Source of the DNA: Marivivens sp. LCG002
GTDB lineage: Bacteria > Pseudomonadota > Alphaproteobacteria > Rhodobacterales > Rhodobacteraceae
NCBI RefSeq assembly: GCF_030264275.1
Contig: NZ_CP127165.1
Span: 1,414,001-1,478,000 of the forward strand
DNA length: 64,000 nt
Direction of reading: 5' to 3'
The number at the start of each line of letters is the position of its first letter. Positions within the stretch are counted from its first letter, which is position 1. Below the pieces are notes generated by a model that searched no databases, was not told the DNA's origin, and saw nothing but the letters and a program-made list of their open reading frames with translations. Below, piece by piece: positions 45,544 to 54,082 of this stretch. The position numbers and the translations under genes were made by a program.

Positions 45544-46959
45544 TTAACGCGCCTCGTAAGCGGCCAAGGCGCGGTCCCGTCCCTCGGCCAAAGTCACGAT
45601 GCGTTCGGGATAGGAAGCCTTGGGATCAAGCCCCCAACTCAGCGGCACTGCATCAAAGTAACTCAGCGCGGTTTCACTCGGGCGCGCCGAGCCTTCCGCG
45701 ATCCAGCGACGGCGATAGGCGTCCTTGGCATCGAATTTCTCGAGCTGGGTCGCGGGATTGAAAATGCGGAAATAAGGCGCCGCATCGGGCCCCGACCCCG
45801 CCGTCCACTGCCACCCCATCGCATTTGCCGCGGGGTCCCAATCGGTCAAACACTCCTCGAACCAGCGTTGGCCGATTTTCCAATGGGACATCAGATGCTT
45901 GCAAAGATATGACGCAACAATCATCCGCGCGCGATTGTGCATTTTACCTGTAACATACATCTCGCGCATGGCGGCATCGACAAAAGGTTCGCCCGTGCGC
46001 CCCTGTTTCCATGCGATCACATTGGGGTGGCTTTCGTCCTCGTTCCACGGAAATTCGTCCCACTCAGGGCGCCAGTTCCGCTCGACGATCTCGGGGGTAT
46101 GATAGGCGAGATGATAGGAGAATTCGCGCCAGACCAACTCTTTGACGAAATGCTCGGCCCCTTTTGCTCCCTCGTGATGCGCACGCCAGCCCGCATGCCA
46201 GATCACGCGCGGTGAAATTTCACCATAGGCGAGGTTCTCGGAAAGCTGCGATGTTGCCTCTTCGGCGGGAAAATCGCGCCGCTCCTTATAGGCTTCGACC
46301 TTTGCATCGAAAAAATCGTCAAGTCGCTTGCGTGCAGCGCCCTCACCGACACATTGCCACGCCGCGACAATCGATGCGCCGCGCCGCATCGCTGCGGCAA
46401 GCGCCCAGCTCTCCAAGGTATCGCTCTGAGGCCAAGTCTCGGGCGCTGGGATTGCCGTGGGTTTTGCAATGGCATCGGGAACCGCACGATCCTTTACGGT
46501 TTTCCACATCGGCGTGTAAACGCGATAGAACCCTCCAGTGCCCGTCTGCACCGTCCAAGGCTCAAAGAGCACTTGCCCCGCGAAACTCTTGGCATCGATC
46601 CCGCGTTCTTTGAGCGCAGCCTTGACGGTTTCATCGCGCTTGCGGGTCACGGGGTCATACATGCGTGACCAATAAACCGAACCTGCCCCCGTCTCCTCGA
46701 TAAGCTGGAGGAGCGTTTCGAGCGCGGGACCTTTGCGCAGGATCAACCGAGAGCCGTTTTCCTCAAGCGCGCGCTGAAGGCTTTCCACCGATTGGCCAAG
46801 CCGCATCAGAGGCGCTGCACCATGCGAACGGGTCAACTCGTCATGCAGAAATACCGGGATCACAGGCCGCCCCGACTGACAGGCAGCAGTCAATGCCTCG
46901 TGATCGGAAAGCCGAAGATCTCGGCGGAACCACATGAGAATGGGGGGTTTTTCGCTCAT
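45544..46959 (-). CDS. phrB: deoxyribodipyrimidine photolyase
   Basis: Light-driven CPD repair flavoprotein of 471 residues. N-terminal antenna-binding fold (LMWFRRDLRLSDHEAL), C-terminal FAD domain with GRTGEPFVDAAMREMYVTG, MHNRARMIVASYL and DWDPAANAMGWQW, all diagnostic for the class I photolyase/cryptochrome family. Conserved tryptophans present. Start ATG 46959 with AAAGG. First gene of the phr-cfa-trg block, divergent from xthA. Confidence 0.93.
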   Translation of the reverse strand: MSEKPPILMWFRRDLRLSDHEALTAACQSGRPVIPVFLHDELTRSHGAAPLMRLGQSVESLQRALEENGSRLILRKGPALETLLQLIEETGAGSVYWSRMYDPVTRKRDETVKAALKERGIDAKSFAGQVLFEPWTVQTGTGGFYRVYTPMWKTVKDRAVPDAIAKPTAIPAPETWPQSDTLESWALAAAMRRGASIVAAWQCVGEGAARKRLDDFFDAKVEAYKERRDFPAEEATSQLSENLAYGEISPRVIWHAGWRAHHEGAKGAEHFVKELVWREFSYHLAYHTPEIVERNWRPEWDEFPWNEDESHPNVIAWKQGRTGEPFVDAAMREMYVTGKMHNRARMIVASYLCKHLMSHWKIGQRWFEECLTDWDPAANAMGWQWTAGSGPDAAPYFRIFNPATQLEKFDAKDAYRRRWIAEGSARPSETALSYFDAVPLSWGLDPKASYPERIVTLAEGRDRALAAYEAR

Positions 46960-47101
46960 AACGGCCTTTGGCTTTCTTTGTTTGTGGACGATGTGTTCCG
47001 TCGATGCCCGAGGTCAAGGGCCGCTTGGGAAACATTTGCGCGTTAATCTCCTTGCGCCCACCCCCGAGGGAGGCCAAAATCGCCGCAACCAAGGAGCTGA
47101 C

Positions 47102-47881
47102 ATGAAAATCGCAACATTCAACATCAACGGTGTCAAAGCCCGTATCACCGCTTTGACGGACTGGCTGACCGAGAGCAAACCCGATGTTGCGATCCTCCAA
47201 GAGATCAAATCCGTCGACGAAGGTTTCCCCCGCGAGATTTTCGAGGATATGGGCTATAACGTCGAAACCCACGGCCAAAAAGGCTTCAACGGTGTCGCTC
47301 TATTGTCGAAATTCCCGCTCGAGGATGTGGTGCGCGGCCTTCCCGGTGACGAGACCGACGAACAGGCCCGCTGGATCGAAGCGACCGTTGTCGGTGACAA
47401 AGCCGTTCGGATCTGCGGGCTTTATCTTCCCAACGGCAATCCCGTGCCGGGTCCCAAGTATGACTACAAACTCGCATGGATGGAGCGTCTGAGAACGCGG
47501 GCAGAGGCGCTTTTGGCCGATGAAATGCCCGCGCTCATGGTCGGCGACTATAACATCATCCCCCAAGCCGAAGATGCCGCTCGCCCCGACGCCTGGCGCG
47601 AGGACGCGCTCTTCCGACTCGAAAGCCGCGAAGCATTTCGCCGCATCCTGAACCTCGGCTTCACCGAGGCCTTCAGAACCCAAACAAGCGCAGCGGGTCA
47701 CTATTCCTTTTGGGATTATCAAGCGGGCGCATGGGACCGGAACGACGGCATCCGCATCGACCACTTCCTCCTGACGCCGCAATGCGCCGATCTTCTGAAT
47801 GAGTGCTGGATCGAAAAAGACGTGCGCGGACGTGAAAAGCCGTCGGACCACGTGCCTGTTTGGGTGGATCTCGCAGCCTAG
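47102..47881 (+). CDS. xthA: exodeoxyribonuclease III
   Basis: AP endonuclease and 3'-5' exonuclease of 259 residues in base excision repair. Metal and catalytic motifs: FNINGVKAR, LQEIKS, GLYLPNGN, GDYNI and the final SDHVPVWVDL. Start ATG 47102 has AAGGAG five bases upstream. Divergent from photolyase, so two DNA repair genes share a 142-base promoter region. Stop overlaps the convergent monooxygenase gene by four bases (CTAG). Confidence 0.95.
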   Translation: MKIATFNINGVKARITALTDWLTESKPDVAILQEIKSVDEGFPREIFEDMGYNVETHGQKGFNGVALLSKFPLEDVVRGLPGDETDEQARWIEATVVGDKAVRICGLYLPNGNPVPGPKYDYKLAWMERLRTRAEALLADEMPALMVGDYNIIPQAEDAARPDAWREDALFRLESREAFRRILNLGFTEAFRTQTSAAGHYSFWDYQAGAWDRNDGIRIDHFLLTPQCADLLNECWIEKDVRGREKPSDHVPVWVDLAA

Positions 47882-49056
47882 GCCGTCACATCATGGCCAT
47901 AGAGCCAATCCATGCGGTCCAGAAACGCACGCGGCGCAACAAGTCCTAGGGTTTTAAGTCCCTTGTGGGCGACAAAGCGTTTAACGCCCGACAGATGATA
48001 GTTCGTCGCATTGGCATTCGCCGCCTCGATCGCGCGGATCACCCGCGCACGACGCTTGGCCTGATACAGTCCAAGCCCCGCCTCGACCCCGTTTTCGGCA
48101 ACCGCGCGCGCAAGAACATAGGCATCCTCGAACGCAAGATTTGCCCCTTGCGCCAGAAACGGAAGGGTCGGATGAGCAGCGTCCCCGACGAGTGCGACTT
48201 TGCCGCTGTGCCAGACTTCGGCCACGGGATGGCGGAACAACCCCCAAAGCCGCACAGTCTGCACCTCGGACAAAACCGAACGGAGCGCCGCGCTACAATC
48301 GGCAAAGGCGGCTTGGAGCGCATGCGGCTCATCAAAAAAGTTCCACCCTTCGGCGGCCCATTCTTTGCGTTCCTGCACGGCAACAACGTTCAGACGACCC
48401 CCGATCAGCGGATAGGTGACAACATGACGGTGCGGCGCCATCCAGATGCGGGCAATCGGGTCTTCGTCTTTGACTTTGACGACCGAACGCCATGCAACCT
48501 GCCCCGTGAAGAACGGCGCATCCTCTCCATTGAGGCGTTTGCGCGTAACCGAATGGAGACCGTCGGCGCCGACCACCAGATCGGCTTCGATGGTCTGCCC
48601 GTTCTCGAACCCGACCACGCCGCTTTGTGTGACTTCAACCGCTTTCGCATCGAGAACGATTTCGACGCCCGCCTCGGCACAGCCTTCGGCAAGAAGATCG
48701 AGAAGATCTGCCCGATGGAAAAAGCGGTAAGGCTCGCCCCCCAGTTGCCCCAGATCGAACCGCGTCACTGCGCGCCCCGTGAGTGCGTCCATCGGCATGA
48801 CCGCAGCGGCCTGGATCGACCGGTGATCGGCCGCATCCGACAATCCCAACGCGCGTAGAACGGCGGCTCCGTTGGGCGTGATCTGGAGCCCTGCCCCGAC
48901 CTCGCGCAGTTCGGCCGCCTGTTCAAAGACGCGGACCGAGGCGCCCCGTCTGGCAAAGGCCAAAGCCGAAGCAAGCCCACCGACCCCGCCGCCGAGAACA
49001 GCAACAGAAAGGCCCGCGAGCGAGCGGGCCTGATCTTGGTGTTTATCGTTTGTCAT
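47878..49056 (-). CDS. FAD-dependent monooxygenase (salicylate hydroxylase type)
   Basis: Group A flavin monooxygenase of 392 residues. GxGxxG motif VLGGGVGGLASAL near residue 20, DG motif VVGADGLHSVTR, and GD motif LVGDAAHPTLPFLAQGANL. NAD(P)H-dependent aromatic hydroxylation is the family role; no catabolic genes adjoin, so the substrate is unknown. Probably co-transcribed after dksA (13 bases). Confidence 0.9.
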   Translation of the reverse strand: MTNDKHQDQARSLAGLSVAVLGGGVGGLASALAFARRGASVRVFEQAAELREVGAGLQITPNGAAVLRALGLSDAADHRSIQAAAVMPMDALTGRAVTRFDLGQLGGEPYRFFHRADLLDLLAEGCAEAGVEIVLDAKAVEVTQSGVVGFENGQTIEADLVVGADGLHSVTRKRLNGEDAPFFTGQVAWRSVVKVKDEDPIARIWMAPHRHVVTYPLIGGRLNVVAVQERKEWAAEGWNFFDEPHALQAAFADCSAALRSVLSEVQTVRLWGLFRHPVAEVWHSGKVALVGDAAHPTLPFLAQGANLAFEDAYVLARAVAENGVEAGLGLYQAKRRARVIRAIEAANANATNYHLSGVKRFVAHKGLKTLGLVAPRAFLDRMDWLYGHDVTA

Positions 49057-49069
49057 TCGCGATCAAAGA

Positions 49070-49492
49070 TCAGTCGTCACGATGCACTTTTTCGCGGCGC
49101 TCGTGGCGCTCTTGCGCTTCGAGCGTCATCGTGGCGATCGGACGCGCATCAAGCCGCTTGAGGCTGATCGGTTCGCCCGTTACTTCGCAATAGCCGAATT
49201 CACCGTTCTCGATACGGCGCAAGGCCGCGTCGATCTTGGACACCAGCTTGCGCTCGCGATCCCGAGTCCGCAATTCCAAAGCGCGATCCGTCTCTTCCGA
49301 GGCACGATCGGCGATATCGGGAATATTGCGAGTCGAGTCTTTCATCCCTTCGATGGTATCGCGGCTATCCTCGAGGATTTCCGCCTTCCACGCCAAAAGC
49401 TTACGACGAAAATACTCGAGCTGACGCTCGTTCATGAAAGGTTCGTCCTCAGCCGGACGATAATCCTCAGGAAGAAAGTTCTCCGCTTTCAT
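49070..49492 (-). CDS. dksA: RNA polymerase-binding regulator DksA
   Basis: Secondary-channel regulator that works with ppGpp. About 140 residues from ATG 49492 (MKAENFLPEDYRP); an upstream ATG at 49543 with GAGAGG would give 157, and both are plausible. The coiled-coil tip motif DxxDxA is present as DIADRA. Of the four zinc-finger cysteines only the first remains (GYCEVTGEPIS), the others being replaced, as in the functional DksA of Rhodobacter sphaeroides. Confidence 0.93.
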   Translation of the reverse strand: MKAENFLPEDYRPAEDEPFMNERQLEYFRRKLLAWKAEILEDSRDTIEGMKDSTRNIPDIADRASEETDRALELRTRDRERKLVSKIDAALRRIENGEFGYCEVTGEPISLKRLDARPIATMTLEAQERHERREKVHRDD

Positions 49493-49681
49493 ACCACCAC
49501 CCTTAGTCTCGCCAACGACCGGAGTCTCAATATCTGCGGCCATCAGCCTCTCCCAAACCTTTTGGACCGTTTACCCCTCTCCTGAGGGGAAGTCACCCCC
49601 CGAAATACCAATTTTTGTTCACAAGTTGCGACCCCCTCCCGAGGTGGTAATGTGGCGAGAATCCGACCCCAGAGAGAGCCT

Positions 49682-50518
49682 ATGCATTTCACCGGAACAA
49701 AATCATACGTTGCAACACAAGACCTTAAGGTTGCAGTCAACGCCGCGATCACACTCGAGCGCCCGCTTCTCGTCAAAGGCGAGCCGGGAACGGGTAAAAC
49801 CGAGCTGGCGCGCCAGGTGGCAAATGCGCTCGATCTTTCGATGATCGAGTGGAACATCAAATCGACGACCAAGGCGCAACAGGGTCTCTATGAGTATGAT
49901 GCCGTCAGCCGACTTCGCGATAGCCAGTTGGGCGATGAGCGGGTGCATGACGTCAAGAACTACATCCGCAAAGGCAAACTCTGGCAGGCGTTCGAAACCG
50001 AGAGTCGCGTCGTGCTTCTCATCGACGAGATCGACAAAGCTGATATCGAATTTCCCAATGATCTGTTGCAGGAACTCGATAAAATGGAGTTCCACGTTTA
50101 CGAAACGGGCGAGACGATCAAGGCCAAGATCCGCCCCATCGTTATCATCACATCGAACAACGAAAAGGATCTTCCCGATGCCTTTTTGCGGCGATGTTTT
50201 TTCCACTACATCCGTTTTCCCGATCCCGACACGCTCGCCAAAATCGTCGAGGTGCATCACCCCGGCATCAAACCGCGCCTGCTCGAAGCCGCGTTGACCC
50301 AGTTTTACGAAATTCGCGAAACGAACGGGCTCAAGAAAAAACCATCGACCTCCGAAGTGCTCGATTGGCTCAAATTGCTTCTGGCCGAAGACCTCACGCC
50401 CGAGGACCTCAAAGCCGATCCGAGCTCACTCTTGCCACGTTTGCACGGGGCGCTTTTGAAGAACGAACAAGACGTTCAGCTTTTTGAAAAACTGGCCTTC
50501 CTCAATCGTCGTCGCTGA
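49682..50518 (+). CDS. MoxR-family AAA+ ATPase
   Basis: ATPase of 278 residues. Walker A GEPGTGKTELA (about 35-45), Walker B VVLLIDEIDKAD, sensor 1 ITSNNEKDLPDAFLRRCFFHY with arginine finger. MoxR proteins act as chaperones with VWA-domain partners to mature metal enzymes or complexes; a CoxE-like VWA protein is encoded about 2 kb downstream on the same strand. Start ATG 49682. Divergent from dksA. Confidence 0.93.
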   Translation: MHFTGTKSYVATQDLKVAVNAAITLERPLLVKGEPGTGKTELARQVANALDLSMIEWNIKSTTKAQQGLYEYDAVSRLRDSQLGDERVHDVKNYIRKGKLWQAFETESRVVLLIDEIDKADIEFPNDLLQELDKMEFHVYETGETIKAKIRPIVIITSNNEKDLPDAFLRRCFFHYIRFPDPDTLAKIVEVHHPGIKPRLLEAALTQFYEIRETNGLKKKPSTSEVLDWLKLLLAEDLTPEDLKADPSSLLPRLHGALLKNEQDVQLFEKLAFLNRRR

Positions 50519-50530
50519 GAAAACAATATT

Positions 50531-50582
50531 TAGTGGCGCAAGACACATCGCTTACTAGAAACCTGCGACCTTCGCGCCACTA
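50531..50582 (+). other. stem-loop downstream of moxR
   Basis: Nine-base inverted repeat TAGTGGCGC (50531-50539) and GCGCCACTA (50574-50582) with a 34-base loop, starting 12 bases after the moxR stop. No T-run. It may protect the moxR transcript end or be part of a structured RNA. Confidence 0.45.
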
Positions 50583-50659
50583 TTCGCTGAATTTGATGCA
50601 CCCTCGCGATTCCCGAGTGCTTTGGGTTCGTCTTTGCGCACTAATGAACTCGTCATCGG

Positions 50660-50687
50660 CGAATTGTCTCTAAATTTTCACAATTCG
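50660..50687. promoter_or_regulatory. inverted repeat, possible operator
   Basis: CGAATTGT (50660-50667) and ACAATTCG (50680-50687), a perfect eight-base inverted repeat around an AT-rich 12-base centre CTCTAAATTTTC. It lies 60 bases before a Shine-Dalgarno-like AGGAGAG. Regulator unknown. Confidence 0.35.
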
Positions 50688-50746
50688 ATCCAACGGTGGC
50701 CGCACTCTGCGGGCAGGTTCGGAGTGTGAAAATTCAGGAGAGCACT

Positions 50747-50947
50747 TTGGCCAAGGCAAAAATGCCGGTCGAAATGGGCGCCTCGTCTCCCTCGCTTGCG
50801 GGGGCGAAGAACGCGTTGCGGACCGAAAGCAATGTCAAACCCACGGGACAGGCCCGTTCGTTTGGCGCATTGAACATCTCCCCTTGTGCTGCTTTAGCAG
50901 TACATGCGCCCTTGCCTTCGCTCGGTTTGTTCAGGGGTTGCATATGA
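50747..50947 (+). CDS. possible 66-residue small ORF, TTG start
   Basis: Reading frame from TTG at 50747 preceded by AGGAGAG five bases upstream; it ends at TGA 50945-50947, overlapping the DUF2927 ATG in the ATGA manner seen at true junctions here. The product (LAKAKMPVEMGASSPSLAG at the start, ...FRGCI at the end) has no recognised domain and includes two cysteines near the C-terminus. Codon use is less biased than neighbours. Could equally be a leader region read by chance. Confidence 0.3.
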   Translation: MAKAKMPVEMGASSPSLAGAKNALRTESNVKPTGQARSFGALNISPCAALAVHAPLPSLGLFRGCI

Positions 50948-52290
50948 GAAAGCTTGCTCTTGCCGCCATTACGGCGCTCTCCGCTTGCACTCCGACACCA
51001 CAGGACCCACCCGGTCGCGCGGCGGTCAACCCGGACTCTCTTCCTCCGATGAAGAGCTTTTTGGGCACGCGGGTCAGCCCCTCGACGCGGCCCAACGCCG
51101 AAATCGCGCGCGATTTTCTCGACCTGTCGTTCCAAATGGAAAGCGGCCGTGCAATCCCGCGACTCACCCGCTTCGAAGGTCCGATCAGCGTGCGCGTCGA
51201 CGGCATGGTGCCGCCGAGCCTCGTGCCCGACCTCCGTACGCTTTTATCGCGTTTTCGCGCAGAAGCAGGGCTTGATATTTTCCTGACTGGCGCAGAACAG
51301 GCGAATATTTCCGTTGTCGCCGTGCCCCGCGACGAACTCAGCCGCGCAGTCCCCAAAGCCGCCTGTTTCGTGGTGCCCCGCGTTTCAAGCTGGGAAGAAT
51401 TCAAAGCGAGCCGCAATACACCCGTGGTCGATTGGACCACACTTGAACGTCGGGACCGTGCGGCGGTCTTCGTGCCTTCCGATGTTGCTCCACAAGAAAT
51501 CCGCGATTGCCTTCATGAGGAGCTCGCTCAGGCGCTAGGGCCTTTGAACGATCTTTACCGCCTGCCTGATTCCGTTTTCAACGACGACAACATGCATGCG
51601 GTGCTTACGGGCTTTGATATGCTCGTGCTCAGGGCCTATTACGACCCCGCCCTTCGCAACGGAATGACCCGAGGCGAAGTCGCCACCCGTATCCCGTCGA
51701 TCCTCGCACGGATCAACCCGTCGGGTGAAAATAAACCCGCCCGCCCGCAAAACGACACCACGCGCGACTGGATCGAAGCGATGGAAGCGGCTTTGTCATC
51801 GGGGAGCACCCCGCTTCGCCGCCGCGCCGCTGCCGAAACCGCCATGAACCTCGGCCGCGCCTTTGGCTGGTCAGGCACCCGCGAAGGCTTTGCTCTTTTT
51901 GCCTATGGTCGCCTGAACGTCGGCTCTGACCCGACGCTAGCACTTGGCGCCTTCCGCGCCGCCGACCGTGCCTATCGCGAGTCGCCCGAAACGCGTCTCC
52001 AGACGGCACATGTCGCCGTGCAGCTTGCCGCCTTTAGCCTGTCTTCGGGGGACGGCTATGGAACACTCTCCATCGTGGACGAGGCGATCCCAATTGCTGC
52101 CGAGAATGAAAACGCGGCTCTTCTCGCCACGCTTTTGATGTTCAAGTCCGAAGCACTACGACTGCTTGGCCGCGACGCCGAGGCGCAGACGGTGCGTCTG
52201 GACAGTCTGGCTTGGGCGCGTTACGGATTTGGTTCAGAACAGAAAGTAAGTGCCCGTCTGGCAGAGGTCTCGTCCCTGAGCCCGCGCTAG
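50944..52290 (+). CDS. DUF2927 lipoprotein
   Basis: Predicted lipoprotein of 448 residues: signal MRKLALAAITALSAC with lipobox LSAC, so anchored in the periplasm or outer membrane. The DUF2927 domain (about 70-260) has CLHEELAQALGPLND and DNMHAVLTGFDMLVLRAYYDP; the HE in CLHEELAQ suggests a metalloprotease-like site, which is inference. The C-terminal part (about 280-448) is helical and repeat-like (TPR-like). Start ATG 50944 with AGGGG. It sits between moxR and the VWA gene. Confidence 0.85.
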   Translation: MRKLALAAITALSACTPTPQDPPGRAAVNPDSLPPMKSFLGTRVSPSTRPNAEIARDFLDLSFQMESGRAIPRLTRFEGPISVRVDGMVPPSLVPDLRTLLSRFRAEAGLDIFLTGAEQANISVVAVPRDELSRAVPKAACFVVPRVSSWEEFKASRNTPVVDWTTLERRDRAAVFVPSDVAPQEIRDCLHEELAQALGPLNDLYRLPDSVFNDDNMHAVLTGFDMLVLRAYYDPALRNGMTRGEVATRIPSILARINPSGENKPARPQNDTTRDWIEAMEAALSSGSTPLRRRAAAETAMNLGRAFGWSGTREGFALFAYGRLNVGSDPTLALGAFRAADRAYRESPETRLQTAHVAVQLAAFSLSSGDGYGTLSIVDEAIPIAAENENAALLATLLMFKSEALRLLGRDAEAQTVRLDSLAWARYGFGSEQKVSARLAEVSSLSPR

Positions 52291-52308
52291 GGGCAAAAGG
52301 ATCAGACC

Positions 52309-52482
52309 ATGATTTTCCCCCTTGCAGGCCTTCTTATCGGACTGATTTTCGGAGCTTTTCGCGCAAAACGGCGTGGCGGCAAGACCTTTGATCTTTTGCA
52401 ATGGGCGGCTGTCTACGGGATGCTTTTTGCGATCATCGGGCTGTTCGTCATGATCTTTATCGATCGCAGCTATCTGGTCTAA
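52309..52482 (+). CDS. very small membrane protein (57 aa)
   Basis: Two hydrophobic helices (FPLAGLLIGLIFGAF and AAVYGMLFAIIGLFVMIFI) joined by a basic loop AKRRGGKTFD, ending DRSYLV. ATG 52309 has AAGGA seven bases upstream, and the VWA gene starts four bases after its stop. Strong codon and context support despite the short length. Function unknown; the basic loop should face the cytoplasm. Confidence 0.8.
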   Translation: MIFPLAGLLIGLIFGAFRAKRRGGKTFDLLQWAAVYGMLFAIIGLFVMIFIDRSYLV

Positions 52483-52485
52483 GGT

Positions 52486-53673
52486 ATGTTCCTCCCCTTC
52501 TTCTCGACCCTGAGAGACGAAGGCGTTCCTGTTTCGCTGCGCGAGTTCCTCACCTTTCTCGAGGGTCTCGCTCAAAACCTTGTGATCTATGACACCGAAG
52601 GGTTCTACCTTTTGGCCCGCACGATCCTCGTCAAGGACGAGCGTCATCTTGATCGTTTCGACCGTGCCTTTTCCAAGAGCTTTTCCGGCCTTGATACGAT
52701 CTCGCCCGAAGCGATGATAGAAGCAATGGATCTTCCGCGGGACTGGCTCGAAAAGCTCGCCGAAAAGACCCTTTCGGACGAAGAAAAGTCCAAGATCGAG
52801 GCGCTGGGCGGCTTCGACAAGCTCATGGAAACCCTGCGCGAACGTTTGAAGGAACAGCAAAAGCGCCATCAGGGCGGCAACAAATGGATCGGCACCGCAG
52901 GCACATCACCCTTTGGTGCCTATGGTTACAATCCCGAAGGCGTGCGTATCGGCCAAGACAAATCACGTCATCAACGCGCTGTAAAAGTCTGGGATAAAAG
53001 AGAATTCCGAAATCTGGACGACACGCGCGAACTTGGCACGCGGAATATCAAGGTTGCTCTCAAGCGTTTGCGTAAATGGGCGCGCACGGGTGCTGCCGAA
53101 GAACTGGACCTGGATCAGACGATCTCGTCCACCGCCAAGCACGGCTATCTTGACGTCCAGACCCGCCCCGAGAGACGCAACGCGGTCAAAGTTCTTTTGT
53201 TCTTTGATGTCGGCGGCTCGATGGACCCGCATATCCGCGTTCTGGAAGAGCTTTTTTCCGCCGCAAAAGCCGAGTTCAAGCACCTTGAACACTTCTACTT
53301 CCACAACTGCCTCTACGAAGGCGTGTGGCGCGACAATGCGCGCCGCTGGAACGCACAGACCCCGACGTGGGAAGTGCTGCGCACTTATGGCCCCGACTAC
53401 AAATGCATTTTTGTCGGTGACGCCTCTATGTCGCCCTATGAAATCGCCTATCAGGGTGGTGCGAACGAACATTGGAACGAAGAATCCGGCGAGGTCTGGC
53501 TCCGCCGCGCGATCGAACACTGGCCGCAAACGCTCTGGATCAACCCCGTTCAGGAAGAGCACTGGAAATACACCCACTCGATCGGCATGATCCGCACGAT
53601 CTTCGGTGCGGACCGCATGGTGCCGATGACACTCGAGGGGCTCGAACGCGGCTTCAAACTCCTTGCGCGGTGA
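52486..53673 (+). CDS. CoxE-like VWA-domain protein
   Basis: Protein of 395 residues. The C-terminal half is a von Willebrand A-like domain with MIDAS motif FFDVGGSMD (DxGxS, about 242-250) and later GDASMSPYE. The N-terminal half is helical and basic. CoxE/ViaA-type proteins pair with MoxR ATPases, here found upstream. The pair probably remodels a protein complex; the client may be the intervening lipoprotein or membrane protein, but that is inference. Confidence 0.9.
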   Translation: MFLPFFSTLRDEGVPVSLREFLTFLEGLAQNLVIYDTEGFYLLARTILVKDERHLDRFDRAFSKSFSGLDTISPEAMIEAMDLPRDWLEKLAEKTLSDEEKSKIEALGGFDKLMETLRERLKEQQKRHQGGNKWIGTAGTSPFGAYGYNPEGVRIGQDKSRHQRAVKVWDKREFRNLDDTRELGTRNIKVALKRLRKWARTGAAEELDLDQTISSTAKHGYLDVQTRPERRNAVKVLLFFDVGGSMDPHIRVLEELFSAAKAEFKHLEHFYFHNCLYEGVWRDNARRWNAQTPTWEVLRTYGPDYKCIFVGDASMSPYEIAYQGGANEHWNEESGEVWLRRAIEHWPQTLWINPVQEEHWKYTHSIGMIRTIFGADRMVPMTLEGLERGFKLLAR

Positions 53674-53726
53674 AATCGGCAAAGCCCGCTATTGACGGGC
53701 GGACCCATGGGAACAATCTAAGAGAC

Positions 53727-54077
53727 ATGCGCCATCTCATTTCTTTCATCCGGCATCACAAATACATGTCGCTCGCCTTTGTTGTGGCGCTCAGCGCGAC
53801 CATGTTCTTCGCCTTTGACGTGCTCAGCGATGCACGGAACTGGAAAGACCCGCAATCGCGCAATGTCGATCCACAGGTCTGGATGACGCCGATGTATATC
53901 GCACACAGCTGGAAGGTGGACCCCAAAGAGCTTGGCGCGGCCATCGGCATCACCGAAAGACCCAGGAAACGCACGACCCTCGAAGACATCGCAAAAGAGC
54001 GCGGCGTTCCCGTTGCGCAGGTCATTCTCGAAGTCCAGGAATTTCTGGCCGCATCCTCGACCCGCGAGAAGCGATAA
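53727..54077 (+). CDS. hypothetical single-pass membrane protein (116 aa)
   Basis: N-terminal membrane helix (SLAFVVALSATMFFAFDVLS, about 15-34) followed by a soluble part with PQVWMTPMYIAHSWKVDPKELGAAIG (ends PQVWM and GAAIG) and a helix-turn-like stretch TLEDIAKERGVPVAQVILEV. Five bases before the DedA gene, so probably co-transcribed. Family not recognised. The start is ATG 53727; the ribosome site is weak. Confidence 0.7.
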   Translation: MRHLISFIRHHKYMSLAFVVALSATMFFAFDVLSDARNWKDPQSRNVDPQVWMTPMYIAHSWKVDPKELGAAIGITERPRKRTTLEDIAKERGVPVAQVILEVQEFLAASSTREKR

Positions 54078-54082
54078 CCCAC

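Larger units (their letters stand above)
50519..50943 (+). other. 425-base leader region before the DUF2927 gene
   Basis: No confidently assigned gene. It contains a long stem-loop just after moxR (50531-50582), an inverted repeat at 50660-50687, and a possible TTG-started small ORF overlapping the DUF2927 start (50747-50947). Too long for a simple promoter gap in this gene-dense sequence. No tmRNA, 6S or SRP RNA signature was recognised. Confidence 0.4.

Noticed and set aside
46960-47101. Sigma-E (TGATCC-type) promoter expected for phr
   Set aside because: No sequence in the gap matches the -35 and -10 pair at the right spacing.
50519-50943. Possible tmRNA, 6S or SRP RNA in the moxR-DUF2927 gap
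   Set aside because: No tRNA-like acceptor with T arm, no tag-peptide reading frame, no SRP tetraloop helix seen; left as unassigned structure.
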